From Tetramitus jugosus (lineage: Eukaryota; Heterolobosea; Eutetramitea; Acrasida; Vahlkampfiidae): 64,000 nt of DNA. Within the stretch, counting starts at the first letter, position 1. The number at the start of each line of letters is the position of its first letter. Shown piece after piece: positions 41,201 through 48,996 of the stretch. The position numbers were made by a program, and so were the translations under genes. The DNA lies in the NCBI GenBank assembly GCA_937625935.1, contig OW569366.1, forward strand, positions 248,001 through 312,000, given 5' to 3'. The notes beneath the pieces were generated by a model. The model was not told the origin of the DNA. It worked only from the letters and a program-made list of their open reading frames with translations, and ran no database searches.

Positions 41201-42517
41201 ATGCATCAGCTGGTGTCGGAGCCCCCAAAATGGCAGGTTGGAAATTATCGGGAGATTATTGATTCAATTTGTGTAATTCGTGCCGCCTTTGCTTGTTTTG
41301 AACTCACCGGAACAAAAGGCTCAGAGAATCAAAAATCTGCTCGTCGTGCGTGCGCTCTTTCAGCTCTATCCAAAAACCAACCACATCCGATGAAAGACCA
41401 GCAACAACAAACATCACCATCGTCATGGTCATCACGACTCTATTTGTTGATTGCTCAATGGACACAATGGCTCTATGACTTTATATGCATGATTGGTATA
41501 CGCATTGTCCAGTGTGGTCCCATTCCTGAACATGTGTCATTTGTCATGGACGGGAACAGAAGATGGGCCAAAGTGAGAAATTTGGATAGAGCTCAGGGTC
41601 ATGTCAACGGATTTCACAAGCTTGGTGATACGCTGACATGGTGCAAAAAAGTAGGTGTTCGCACAGTGACTGTCTTTGCTTTTGCAATTGATAATTTTAA
41701 GAGATCAAAGTCAGAGGTTGATTGTCTCATGGACCTTGCACGTGACAAGTTTGAAGACATGTTGAACGAGCCTTCATGGGTAGATGAGAATAAAATGGTT
41801 GTTCGAGTGTTGGGTCGATTGGATTTGTTGCCGCAGCATGTGAGAGACTTGGCCATTCGTGTCATGCAATACTCTGAGAAAAGATATGGTGCACAGAGTG
41901 AGTACATGATGAAACAGCAGCAATCACATCGGCAGCCACTCGTGTTGAACATGTGTTTTGCCTATAGTTCTTCCGATGAAATTACGCAGGCCATTACGGA
42001 TCACATGCTGATGGATCACGATGATTTAGCAAGTCATGTGAATAGCATTGTGGGTGATGACGACGATGGTGAGAGCACTGATGATGAAAAGGCACAAAAG
42101 ACTACTGTCGATAGCAAAGCACTCCCTACGGATCATCATCATCATCATCACAACCACCATAACGGCAATAATAACCATGGTTCAAACATGGATGTTGCGG
42201 CTAAACCAGTGAGTGTAGAGTCCATGAGCAAGCACATGAGAACGAGATTGTCAGGCAACCCGGATTTGGTCATCCGAACAAGTGGCGAGATTCGTCTGTC
42301 TGATTTTCTCACTTGGCAATGCACGAGTGACTCAATGCTGTACTTTACGGAGGCCATGTGGCCAGATTTCTCTCTCTGGAATTTCTTGGCCATCTTGCTG
42401 CGGTATCAGATGGGAAATGACGACCTTGAAAAGTATCGAGCATCACTCACCTCTATTGATCGCAAAACAAGCAAATCTTCAGTGGTTGCTGGTGTGAATA
42501 GCACAACCACTCACTGA
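41201..42517 (+). CDS. cis-prenyltransferase / dehydrodolichyl diphosphate synthase
   Basis: Condenses isopentenyl diphosphate units in cis onto farnesyl diphosphate to make the dolichol precursor for N-glycosylation, at the ER membrane. 438 residues from the first ATG; the in-frame ATG at 41390 (MKDQQQQTSP) is a good alternative, giving 375 residues closer to the ~330 of DHDDS. All family regions are present: FVMDGNRRWAK (~115), GFHKLGDTLTWCKKVGV, TVFAFAIDNFKRSKSEVDCL, RVLGRLDLLP, LNMCFAYSSSDEI, and the catalytic end RTSGEIRLSDFLTWQ with WPDFSLWNF. The RLSDF form is that of eukaryotic DHDDS. An Asp- and His-rich insert precedes the last block. A hydrophobic segment near residue 90 may attach it to the membrane. 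A partner subunit (NgBR/Nus1) is not in the window. Confidence 0.95.
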   Translation: MHQLVSEPPKWQVGNYREIIDSICVIRAAFACFELTGTKGSENQKSARRACALSALSKNQPHPMKDQQQQTSPSSWSSRLYLLIAQWTQWLYDFICMIGIRIVQCGPIPEHVSFVMDGNRRWAKVRNLDRAQGHVNGFHKLGDTLTWCKKVGVRTVTVFAFAIDNFKRSKSEVDCLMDLARDKFEDMLNEPSWVDENKMVVRVLGRLDLLPQHVRDLAIRVMQYSEKRYGAQSEYMMKQQQSHRQPLVLNMCFAYSSSDEITQAITDHMLMDHDDLASHVNSIVGDDDDGESTDDEKAQKTTVDSKALPTDHHHHHHNHHNGNNNHGSNMDVAAKPVSVESMSKHMRTRLSGNPDLVIRTSGEIRLSDFLTWQCTSDSMLYFTEAMWPDFSLWNFLAILLRYQMGNDDLEKYRASLTSIDRKTSKSSVVAGVNSTTTH

Positions 42518-42813
42518 ACACTCATTTAACTCATCTACAGTTGTTGTGGTCTGGTCAAGTAAATGAACCTTCATCTATGCCCCGGCTCAATGACCCTATC
42601 GGGACCTTCAAGCGTAAATGTCCAGCTTATTATATGACAGGAGGAGAAATTCCGCATGAACTGGGGACCTCATAGCGTCATCCATCGCTAACCTCCCCCT
42701 CGGCCTCTCCTCGGATTGTCCTATAAAAACAGCAACTGTGTGCTGTTACTCAATTCTGTCTTCCATCATCCATCCTTTCAAAAAAACATATCACACATAC
42801 ATACATATAAACA
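42518..42813 (+). promoter_or_regulatory. Upstream region of the chitinase gene with TATA-like element
   Basis: 296 bp between the prenyltransferase stop and the chitinase ATG. CTATAAAAAC at 42720-42729 lies about 90 bp before the start codon and resembles a TATA box. The sequence before it is unusually GC- and C-rich. The start codon is preceded by an A-rich leader (ACATATAAACA). Confidence 0.35.
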
Positions 42814-43875
42814 ATGAAAATCTCTCTGATTGCAATTGCTACAGTTTTGTTGTTGGCATTGTTGGCTGTCTCTCAAGCTGCCTCATCCAACGAAAAGTTC
42901 GCCAGAAAGCTCAACCATTGGGTCAAGAAGGCTGACCAAGCCAGACAATCTGTTGACTTGTCAAAGATTACTGACCCAAAGGTCAAGAAGCTCATGGAAA
43001 AGTTGAACGGTGCTATCCAGAAGGCTCAAAACGCCAGAAAGGTTGTTTCTTCCTTGAAGAAGAGCAGCAAGAAGACTGTCACTCCAACTGAAGAAGCTCT
43101 CTCTGATGCATCCATCTCCAATGGTGCTACATTGAAGGCTACTACTGGATTGAATGTTCGTTCTGGTCCATGTACCACCAAGTCCATTGTCAGAGGATTG
43201 TCCACTGGTCAAACTGCAACCTTTACCGGTCAAACTGCTACTGGATGTGGTTACACTTGGTACTCGATCAATGGTGGATGGGTCGCAAGCAACTTTGTCA
43301 CTGTTGTCGGTGGCGGAGGTGGTGGCGGTGGCAGCACTGGTCTCCTCTCCATTGCTCAACTCAAGTCCATTATGCCAAACTTGTCCAGCGCAAAGGCCAA
43401 TGACTACATTGGTCACATTAACAATGCCTTGTCCTGGGGAGCAATCACTAGCTGTGCTAGAAAGTCTGCCTTCTTGGCTCAATTGGCCCACGAGTCTGCA
43501 GAGTTGAGATACATGGAAGAAATTGCATCTGGTGCTGCTTATGAAGGCAGAAAGGACCTTGGTAACATTTACCCAGGTGACGGCAGAAGATACAAGGGCA
43601 GAGGTCCAATCCAATTGACTGGCAGATCCAACTATAGATCCGCTGGAAGAGACTTGGGCGTCGACTTGGAAGGAAACCCAACTCTTGCTGCTACTCCAGC
43701 CTGGGGATTCAAGATTGCTGCATGGTACTGGAAGACCAGATCATTGAACCAGTATGCTGACCAAAACTCTCAGGCTTCCTTCGATACCATCACCAAGAGA
43801 ATCAATGGTGGTTTCAATGGAAAGGCTGACCGTGACAAGTACTGGAGAAGAGCCAAGGGTGTTTTGGGATGCTAA
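42814..43875 (+). CDS. Secreted GH19 chitinase with bacterial-type SH3 domain
   Basis: 353 residues. Signal peptide MKISLIAIATVLLLALLAVSQA, then a ~70-residue Lys-rich helical region. A bacterial-type SH3 domain follows (about 110-165: ATTGLNVRSGPCTTKSIV, ATFTGQT, YTWYSINGGWVASNFV), then a Gly-rich linker (GGGGGGGG) and a GH19 catalytic domain to the end. GH19 signatures: FLAQLAHESAELRYMEE with the probable catalytic glutamates, GDGRRYKGRGPIQLTGRSNY, and PAWGFKIAAWYW. It should cleave beta-1,4-GlcNAc chains in chitin, or perhaps peptidoglycan-like substrates, outside the cell or in phagosomes. SH3b plus GH19 is the layout of bacterial and phage cell-wall enzymes, suggesting an origin by transfer from bacteria. 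Codon bias is strong and host-like, so it seems well expressed and long resident. Confidence 0.95.
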   Translation: MKISLIAIATVLLLALLAVSQAASSNEKFARKLNHWVKKADQARQSVDLSKITDPKVKKLMEKLNGAIQKAQNARKVVSSLKKSSKKTVTPTEEALSDASISNGATLKATTGLNVRSGPCTTKSIVRGLSTGQTATFTGQTATGCGYTWYSINGGWVASNFVTVVGGGGGGGGSTGLLSIAQLKSIMPNLSSAKANDYIGHINNALSWGAITSCARKSAFLAQLAHESAELRYMEEIASGAAYEGRKDLGNIYPGDGRRYKGRGPIQLTGRSNYRSAGRDLGVDLEGNPTLAATPAWGFKIAAWYWKTRSLNQYADQNSQASFDTITKRINGGFNGKADRDKYWRRAKGVLGC

Positions 43876-44067
43876 ATTTCCAAAGTGTATATCAAATAAT
43901 AAATCAAAACACACATGTACTCTTGAGACTTTGGGGCAGCAGCGACTCGTGATCCAACATTGCTTATTACACAAAAATTCAAAGGCGTATGTACTCTCGC
44001 CAGGCCACGATAGACATTCTGTCTTCTGATTCGTGATGCTTGCTGCAATGTACAAAATTCCTTTTAC

Positions 44068-44838
44068 ATGGGGAAAAACAGTGCAAAAACAAGGCTCCAG
44101 ACCACAACAAGAAGAAGAACAGACCACAAGATGAAACGAAAGCACCCTGACAGTTCCGTAAGAATCGTGAGGAATAGACAAGCACCACAACAACCCAAAA
44201 AGATCTTGAATCCAGAGGCACTGGGCAGCCAAACCACGCTTAAATTCATGTTAACAAACTGTTTGGTGTACACTGCGTTCAAGAATCATGAGTATTTCGA
44301 ATACCATCAATTCAGAAGAACCTTTCCCTCGCTGCTGCGTTTGTGCACTGAAAGTAACTCTTCAGCCAGAAATGAGCTTGAAAAGTTAATCACTATCATC
44401 AAAAAACCACTCGATAATGATCCTTGTAGTGCTCCAGCTACTAAAAGTGTGTCATTGGCAGTCAGACAAACAGTGTATGACAAGTTCTACAGCCTTGTCA
44501 CTTTCGAAAGGTTAAAAGAGAAGTGGAATGAACATGTCCCACACATGTCCCGGAGAGATGCCAGCATTCGTATCGGAACGGACATTGTGCTAACCTATGA
44601 TAGTCAGGAAAGTTATGACGGGAGGAGTGCAGATATTACTATTGCATATGGGGATGGTCGTTGTCGAGGAATTTTCATTGAGGATGCAAGATATCGTCCC
44701 TATTCCAAAGGCCATAATGTTTTGCAAGAGTTTAAAGTAGCACTTGGGTTGAAAAATATCGATGACGATGACGATATGATCGATGTAATATTGCTTGCAT
44801 TACCACTGTACTGGGATGTGATCGGATCGGATTTGTAG
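44068..44838 (+). CDS. Hypothetical protein, basic N-terminus, possible nuclease-like core
   Basis: 256 residues from an ATG. The first 45 residues are basic (TTRRRTDHKMKRKH), like a nuclear or nucleic-acid-binding tail. The rest looks globular. The C-terminal half reads IRIGTDIVLTYDSQESYDG, ADITIAYGDG and GIFIEDARYRPYSKGHNVL. The spacing of D..., ADI... and FIEDARY recalls PD-(D/E)xK nuclease folds, but the E-x-K element is not clear, so this is only a suggestion. Its 3' end abuts retroelement remnants on the other strand. It could be a single-copy host gene or a member of a lineage-specific family. Confidence 0.55.
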   Translation: MGKNSAKTRLQTTTRRRTDHKMKRKHPDSSVRIVRNRQAPQQPKKILNPEALGSQTTLKFMLTNCLVYTAFKNHEYFEYHQFRRTFPSLLRLCTESNSSARNELEKLITIIKKPLDNDPCSAPATKSVSLAVRQTVYDKFYSLVTFERLKEKWNEHVPHMSRRDASIRIGTDIVLTYDSQESYDGRSADITIAYGDGRCRGIFIEDARYRPYSKGHNVLQEFKVALGLKNIDDDDDMIDVILLALPLYWDVIGSDL

Positions 44839-44899
44839 ACAAATGAACTATCGATTGAGTTGGTTGGGTTGTGATTTCGTTTTGTCGAGGATTAGTTTC

Positions 44900-45000
44900 A
44901 TGCTGAGGTGGCTGTTGTTTCGCTTTTGTTGTGGTGAACAGATGAAGGAGGGTCGTGAGACACCTCCGTGGTCGCTTTTCAGTCTTACCTCCCTTTCTGT
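44900..45000 (-). mobile_element. Short LINE remnant (end of ORF2, subfamily 2)
   Basis: On the minus strand about 44987-44922 encodes KRPRRCLTTLLHLFTTTKAKQQ, matching nearly residue for residue the C-terminus of the plus-strand copy at 29994. Boundaries are unclear. It lies against the poly(A) end of another remnant. Confidence 0.7.
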
Positions 45001-45477
45001 GGGAAGTTTTTTTTAATACAACCATTGCAGTTGCTCTTTTTATTGTTTTTAGTTTACATTAGCCAACGCTCGCAGCCAACGTTGGTCCTGGTTATCTGTA
45101 CATTTTTTCCCAAAGAGGATCGTAGAGCGTCATTGCTTCTGTTTCCCTCCTTGAGCGAGCTTTCTCCGCTTCACACTGCTCACGAATGTTTTGGCTTTCT
45201 TTGCAGCTACTGACTTCTTCATCCTGTTAAGCACCAATCCATCTGTTACTTGCTCGATGGCATCTACCTCGATGCCCATCATTCCTTGAAGGTATTCTTT
45301 GCTGGTTTTCTTGATAGGTCTTCGCGACAACTTGCATTCCCTCGCAAGTTGTCAAACAAGATGTCGGTATAACTCTCTCGTGCCACTCCTAGCTCCACTA
45401 ACTCGTCTCCTGCTGTAATCTTCTACTTTTAACTGCTCGGGGGCAGCGATCTTTTCTGTGGTCACCAAAACGTGGAA

Positions 45478-46119
45478 GTTTTTTTTCCATACAACAGTTG
45501 TTGCCACTTTATTCAATACACTACTATGAGACATGTCATCGCAGGTTCTGAGCTATTGTTCAGGTCTCTTCGCTAGCGAGTCTTTCCAGACTTTATACAT
45601 TCGTTTGATGCAAGATCTTTTTATTGCATTTACCAATCTTTTCACTTTTGTTTCCCGCTTCTTGCGGCCATACACTACTATTTCCTTCATCAGTACCTCC
45701 TTCTGGTCCTCTTCCGATGATCGACTGGGGATCCGAGGTAGCATTTTGCCATCATCGTACACCGCATTGTCAAACCAGAGATTGAGCTTGGCTGGTCTCA
45801 TAAACTCCAGTTTGTTCAATGAAACCTTGAATTCTTCCACTAGTTCGCTTCTTGCTCTTTTGGCTTCTTCACACTCCACCAAGAGGTGTAGTATCGTCTC
45901 CGGTTCACTCTTGCAATGAGCACACATGGTTTCCATCAGTGGTTCATACAGGTCTCGTACTACAGTCTTTGTGTGCAGAGTGCCACTCCGGACTTGGTGA
46001 TAAAACCACAACTCACCTCTTTCTAGACCAAAAGGGCACTTCAAGAACTCATTCCACTCCTTATCCTTCTGCAGTTCAGCTTCTAACTTCCAGTTTCCAT
46101 CTGACTCTATAGACTCAGC
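45478..46119 (-). mobile_element. 5'-truncated LINE copy (subfamily 1) inserted in an older LINE
   Basis: Flanked by perfect 16-bp direct repeats TCACCAAAACGTGGAA at 45462-45477 and 46120-46135. On the minus strand it runs from inside ORF2 to GTTGTATGG and eight A. Truncation at the 5' end, the A tail and long target repeats together define a LINE insertion. Confidence 0.88.
45553..46119 (-). pseudogene. LINE ORF2 C-terminal fragment, subfamily 1
   Basis: Open frame from the insertion junction to the ORF2 stop. It contains WFYHQVRSGTLHTKTVVRDLY, zinc site CAHCKSEPETILHLLVEC (C-x2-C-x8-H-x4-C) and LEFMRPAKLNLWFDN. It ends KRETKVKRLVNAIKRSCIKR ... EQ. The same C-terminus, about 85% identical by eye, is at 54511-54756. 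No start codon or reverse-transcriptase domain is present. Intact reading suggests a recent insertion. Confidence 0.82.
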
Positions 46120-46401
46120 TCACCAAAACGTGGAAATAGCTCATTTTCAATGATAGAGTGTCTACGTTCATACAATGGTGGAACCACCTCTTCCCATTTC
46201 GAATAGAGAAGTTAACCACCATCTGGCTGAGTTAGTATTGAGATAGGAGACTACTCGAGAACCCTCAGTAATGTAGGCTTTTGCTAGTCGTTTTGGACAT
46301 CCAGATGAGCGGACTCAACAAAGCAGGATATAAGTATTGCACTATTCCGAAGACTGTGTGTCGAATATTGAAAAAATGTCGCATGTGTAAATCTTTATTG
46401 T

Positions 46402-47412
46402 TTATAAAGCATCGACTTGTCTGATGACTTCCTTTGACTTCTCCTTGGTCAAATCAGTTCCCATTTGCTTCTTTCTGCTCGCACACTCGTGCACATAACC
46501 GGTCAGATCATCTACACCAGTCAAGTCAGCATAATCAATTGCAACGAGTGCAAACTTTTCATCGTCCACCAATTCACTGTCACTCTCACCGACGTAGAAT
46601 CCGAGCAACGAATCCAAAATTCTGGATCGAATCGATTGAGCAATGGTCTTGGAGTCCTTGTTCTGTACATAGGTGGAAATGTTGGATAGATCAGAGATGA
46701 TGCTCTCAGACTTTGCAACACCCAAGAATTCAATCACACACTGAAGAGACTCCATGAAGGCAGAGCTCTGTTCCTCTGTTAATTTACTGCTGTTGTTGCT
46801 GCTATTTGCTGTTTGTCTATTCTTGTTAATGTCGTCGTTGGTTTGCATAAGAACCAAGTATTCAGCATAGTCAATCACACCGTCTCCATTGGTGTCTACG
46901 CTGTCAAACACTTGATCTGCTGTTTTTGTCATTTTTGTGTTGGTGAGCTTTTCCATGTCATTCATGATCAACTTCCATTCTTCTCTGTCAATTGTGCCGT
47001 TGCCATCTGATGATAGCATATGTATGTGTGAGTGGTGAGTGAATGAAGTTCATTGGTGTTTGTTATTGTTCAACAACAGTTGCCAAATATATAGTTCAAC
47101 AATACGTATAAAAAAGTCATGTCGTTAATATCTATCTGGTTGAGTTCTCTACAATGTTTCTGCAGCAGCTGTAAACAACAATAACAACAATAACAACATA
47201 CCCTTGTCATAATAAGCAAAGCTCAACTTGTAATAAGTGTCCATAAAGTCAGTGTTACCGAATGATTGAGCAAAAGATCCTAATTTTCCAAGAAGAATAG
47301 CCACGTCGGCTGCAAAAGAACCAGTGCTTGGACAGTTGAAGAATTCAAGAACTGGCATCAATTCTCTCTTGAGTTGATCAGAGTTGTTTTTTGCTGGGAA
47401 ACCAATAGCCAT
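46402..47412 (-). CDS. EF-hand calcium-binding protein
   Basis: Two exons, 47202-47412 and 46402-47006, joined at phase 1 with donor GTATGT, give 271 residues. The junction rebuilds the first calcium loop, DKDGNGTIDREEW, which is split by the intron after DK. The second loop is DTNGDGVIDYAEY. Both have all oxygen-donor positions (1, 3, 5, 12), so calcium binding is likely. The C-terminal ~150 residues form a helical domain without recognised family membership. The N-terminus (MAIGFPAKNNSDQLKRELMP) has no signal peptide. The role is probably calcium sensing in the cytosol; the target is unknown. Confidence 0.9.
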
Positions 47413-47775
47413 GTTTTTTTTGATGTTGTTTTGTGTGTGGTTGGGGGAGTGGATGACGAGTTTTGTGTTGGAAAAAGTCGTAAATAGTGATATGGACTTG
47501 GTGTGTTTGTTGATTTTGGTGTTCAGAGCTCAATAGCGATATTTACACAAATCACAAATCGCTGAGGAAATTCGTTCTCTTTTGTTTTGGAAGTGGGGCA
47601 AAGGGCGGTTGGGATTGTTCGTTGTTCCACATACGCATATCATCTACTGTGAATCGTTGTCAATGTCTTTCAACGACATTTGACGCTTTACAAGATTGGA
47701 GATCAGGATCACTCCGACTCCTTGACATGGATTTCAAATGTCAAAATAACTTTTTTTAGATAACCCGATTCGTTT
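47413..47775. other. Intergenic region between EF-hand and ZNHIT1-like genes
   Basis: 363 bp with no credible gene. It contains the EF-hand promoter and the 3' end of the ZNHIT1-like gene, both on the minus strand. Confidence 0.4.
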
Positions 47776-48744
47776 TCAACTCCTTTGTTTGAGGCATCGC
47801 GTATCTTCGTGGGTCACGAAGCATGAGACACAACAGAATCTCTGAGTGCATTTTGGACAAGTGTACTGTGCACAGTATCCACATATCGAGCAAAAGTGTC
47901 GAGGTGCATGATGAACAGACTTTTCACTCGTGGCAGCCAAGTAACCATCATATTGTTGCTTATTGTTATCCATGAGAAACACCTTTGCTAAATTTCTCTT
48001 TGTGAACGTGAGCGCAGACTCGCCCATTTTTTGTCTCTTGCTTGACTTTTTGTTGGATGGTGTTGCTGATGCTGAGATGTAGGTATTGGAGATTTCAATG
48101 CCCAGATCTTCATCATCGTCATCGTCATTTGCACCACTGCCACCACTACCACCTACATTGTTTCTCTCCAATAACAATAAACGAGATTGCTGCATTTGAT
48201 TTTGAAGCATTTTGGTCTGTGAAATGGCGATCGCAGATTCATCTGATGCCTGCTGTCCTTGTTCATCTGCGGCATAGTCATCATCATCGACCATCATCAT
48301 TGCTTGATCTTGTTCTTCTTTATTCGTCAGACGGAGAGCTGCATCGGTACCAGTTGAAACTGCAAATGCCTTTTCTGTGGTTGCTGCTTTGCTCTTTTTT
48401 GAGGGAGTTTTGGCTTTTTTGGTGGTGGATCTAGGTTTGGATGCAGTCGTTGATTTCTTCTTTTTAGCTGGTGTGACATCTACCGGTGTTGTTGGAGTAT
48501 CAGCTGTTGCAGCAGACTTTTTCTTTTTGCTTGTTGAGCTCTTCTTTGCTGGAGTCTTTTTTGTTGTTGCTGTTGCAGTTGTTGATGGAGGTTCTTGAGA
48601 TACTACAATGTTGGTAGTAGTATTGTGATCTGATTGATGCTGGATTGATGATATAGGTTGTTGTGTCATTGCTGCAGTGACTGCCTCTTGTTGTTGTTGC
48701 AGCTGCATGTGATGATCAAGAACAGCTGAATTCGGTGGGTTCAT
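47776..48744 (-). CDS. ZNHIT1-like HIT zinc-finger protein with long Lys-rich N-terminal tail (SWR1/SRCAP subunit)
   Basis: 322 residues. The last ~42 residues form a HIT-type zinc finger (FCSICGYCAQYTCPKC, RFCCVSCFVTHEDTRC) that, with the final RCLK, matches ZNHIT1/Vps71. ZNHIT1 helps the SWR1/SRCAP remodeller exchange H2A.Z into nucleosomes. Family members are usually ~150-280 residues; here the upstream part is long. Residues ~55-125 are rich in Lys, Ala, Ser, Thr and Pro (TKKTPAKKSSTSKKKKS, VTPAKKKK, TPSKKSK), like histone H1 tails. Acidic patches follow (VDDDD, DDDDDEDLGIEI). The segment ALTFTKRNLAKVFLMD before the finger also fits ZNHIT1. A nuclear place of action is likely. Single exon. 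Confidence 0.88.
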   Translation of the reverse strand: MNPPNSAVLDHHMQLQQQQEAVTAAMTQQPISSIQHQSDHNTTTNIVVSQEPPSTTATATTKKTPAKKSSTSKKKKSAATADTPTTPVDVTPAKKKKSTTASKPRSTTKKAKTPSKKSKAATTEKAFAVSTGTDAALRLTNKEEQDQAMMMVDDDDYAADEQGQQASDESAIAISQTKMLQNQMQQSRLLLLERNNVGGSGGSGANDDDDDEDLGIEISNTYISASATPSNKKSSKRQKMGESALTFTKRNLAKVFLMDNNKQQYDGYLAATSEKSVHHAPRHFCSICGYCAQYTCPKCTQRFCCVSCFVTHEDTRCLKQRS

Positions 48745-48948
48745 TGTTTTGCTCGAATTTTTCTGTTCGTAGATTGTTTCTCCGTCTCACATAATTCGAA
48801 TGTTCATTGTCTCTCCGAAAAAAGTTATGACAACACGTTTCGATGAAGGAGTTTTCACTATTCTAAAAAGTCAATCCCATTTTCGACCACACGAACAACA
48901 ACAAAACGCAACAATCAACACTCGGAAAACAACCTTTCGTGTTGATAT

Positions 48949-48971
48949 CACACACACACACACACACACAC
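48949..48971. repeat. (CA)n microsatellite upstream of the KCTD-like gene
   Basis: About 11 CA dinucleotides, 25 bp before the start codon at 48997, in the probable 5' leader. Confidence 0.8.
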
Positions 48972-48996
48972 AACCATCCATTCATAGTAGAGAAAA

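Larger units (their letters stand above)
45009..46340 (-). mobile_element. Old LINE copy (subfamily 2) split by a younger insertion
   Basis: On the minus strand the 3' end is GGTTGTATT plus eight A (45009-45016). Upstream are the ORF2 C-terminal pieces YLQGMMGIEVDAIEQVTDGL (about 45300-45240) and, in shifted frames, ELVELGVARESYTDILFDNL and CPRAVKSRR near 45460-45360. Frameshifts show it is dead. At 45462-45477 the copy is interrupted by the 642-bp subfamily-1 insertion and seems to resume at 46136. The outer boundary near 46340 is a guess. Confidence 0.65.

Noticed and set aside
42961-43614. 217-codon minus-strand frame opposite the chitinase
   Set aside because: Mirror of a highly codon-biased gene; no independent features.
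44732-45025. 97-codon minus-strand protein near the LINE remnants
   Set aside because: It only carries the translated LINE end (KRPRRCLTTLLHL) with unrelated flanks; listed as a remnant instead.
45580-46060. Functional reverse transcriptase gene
   Set aside because: Only the zinc region and C-terminus of ORF2 are present; no reverse-transcriptase motif (such as YxDD) is found in any copy in the window.
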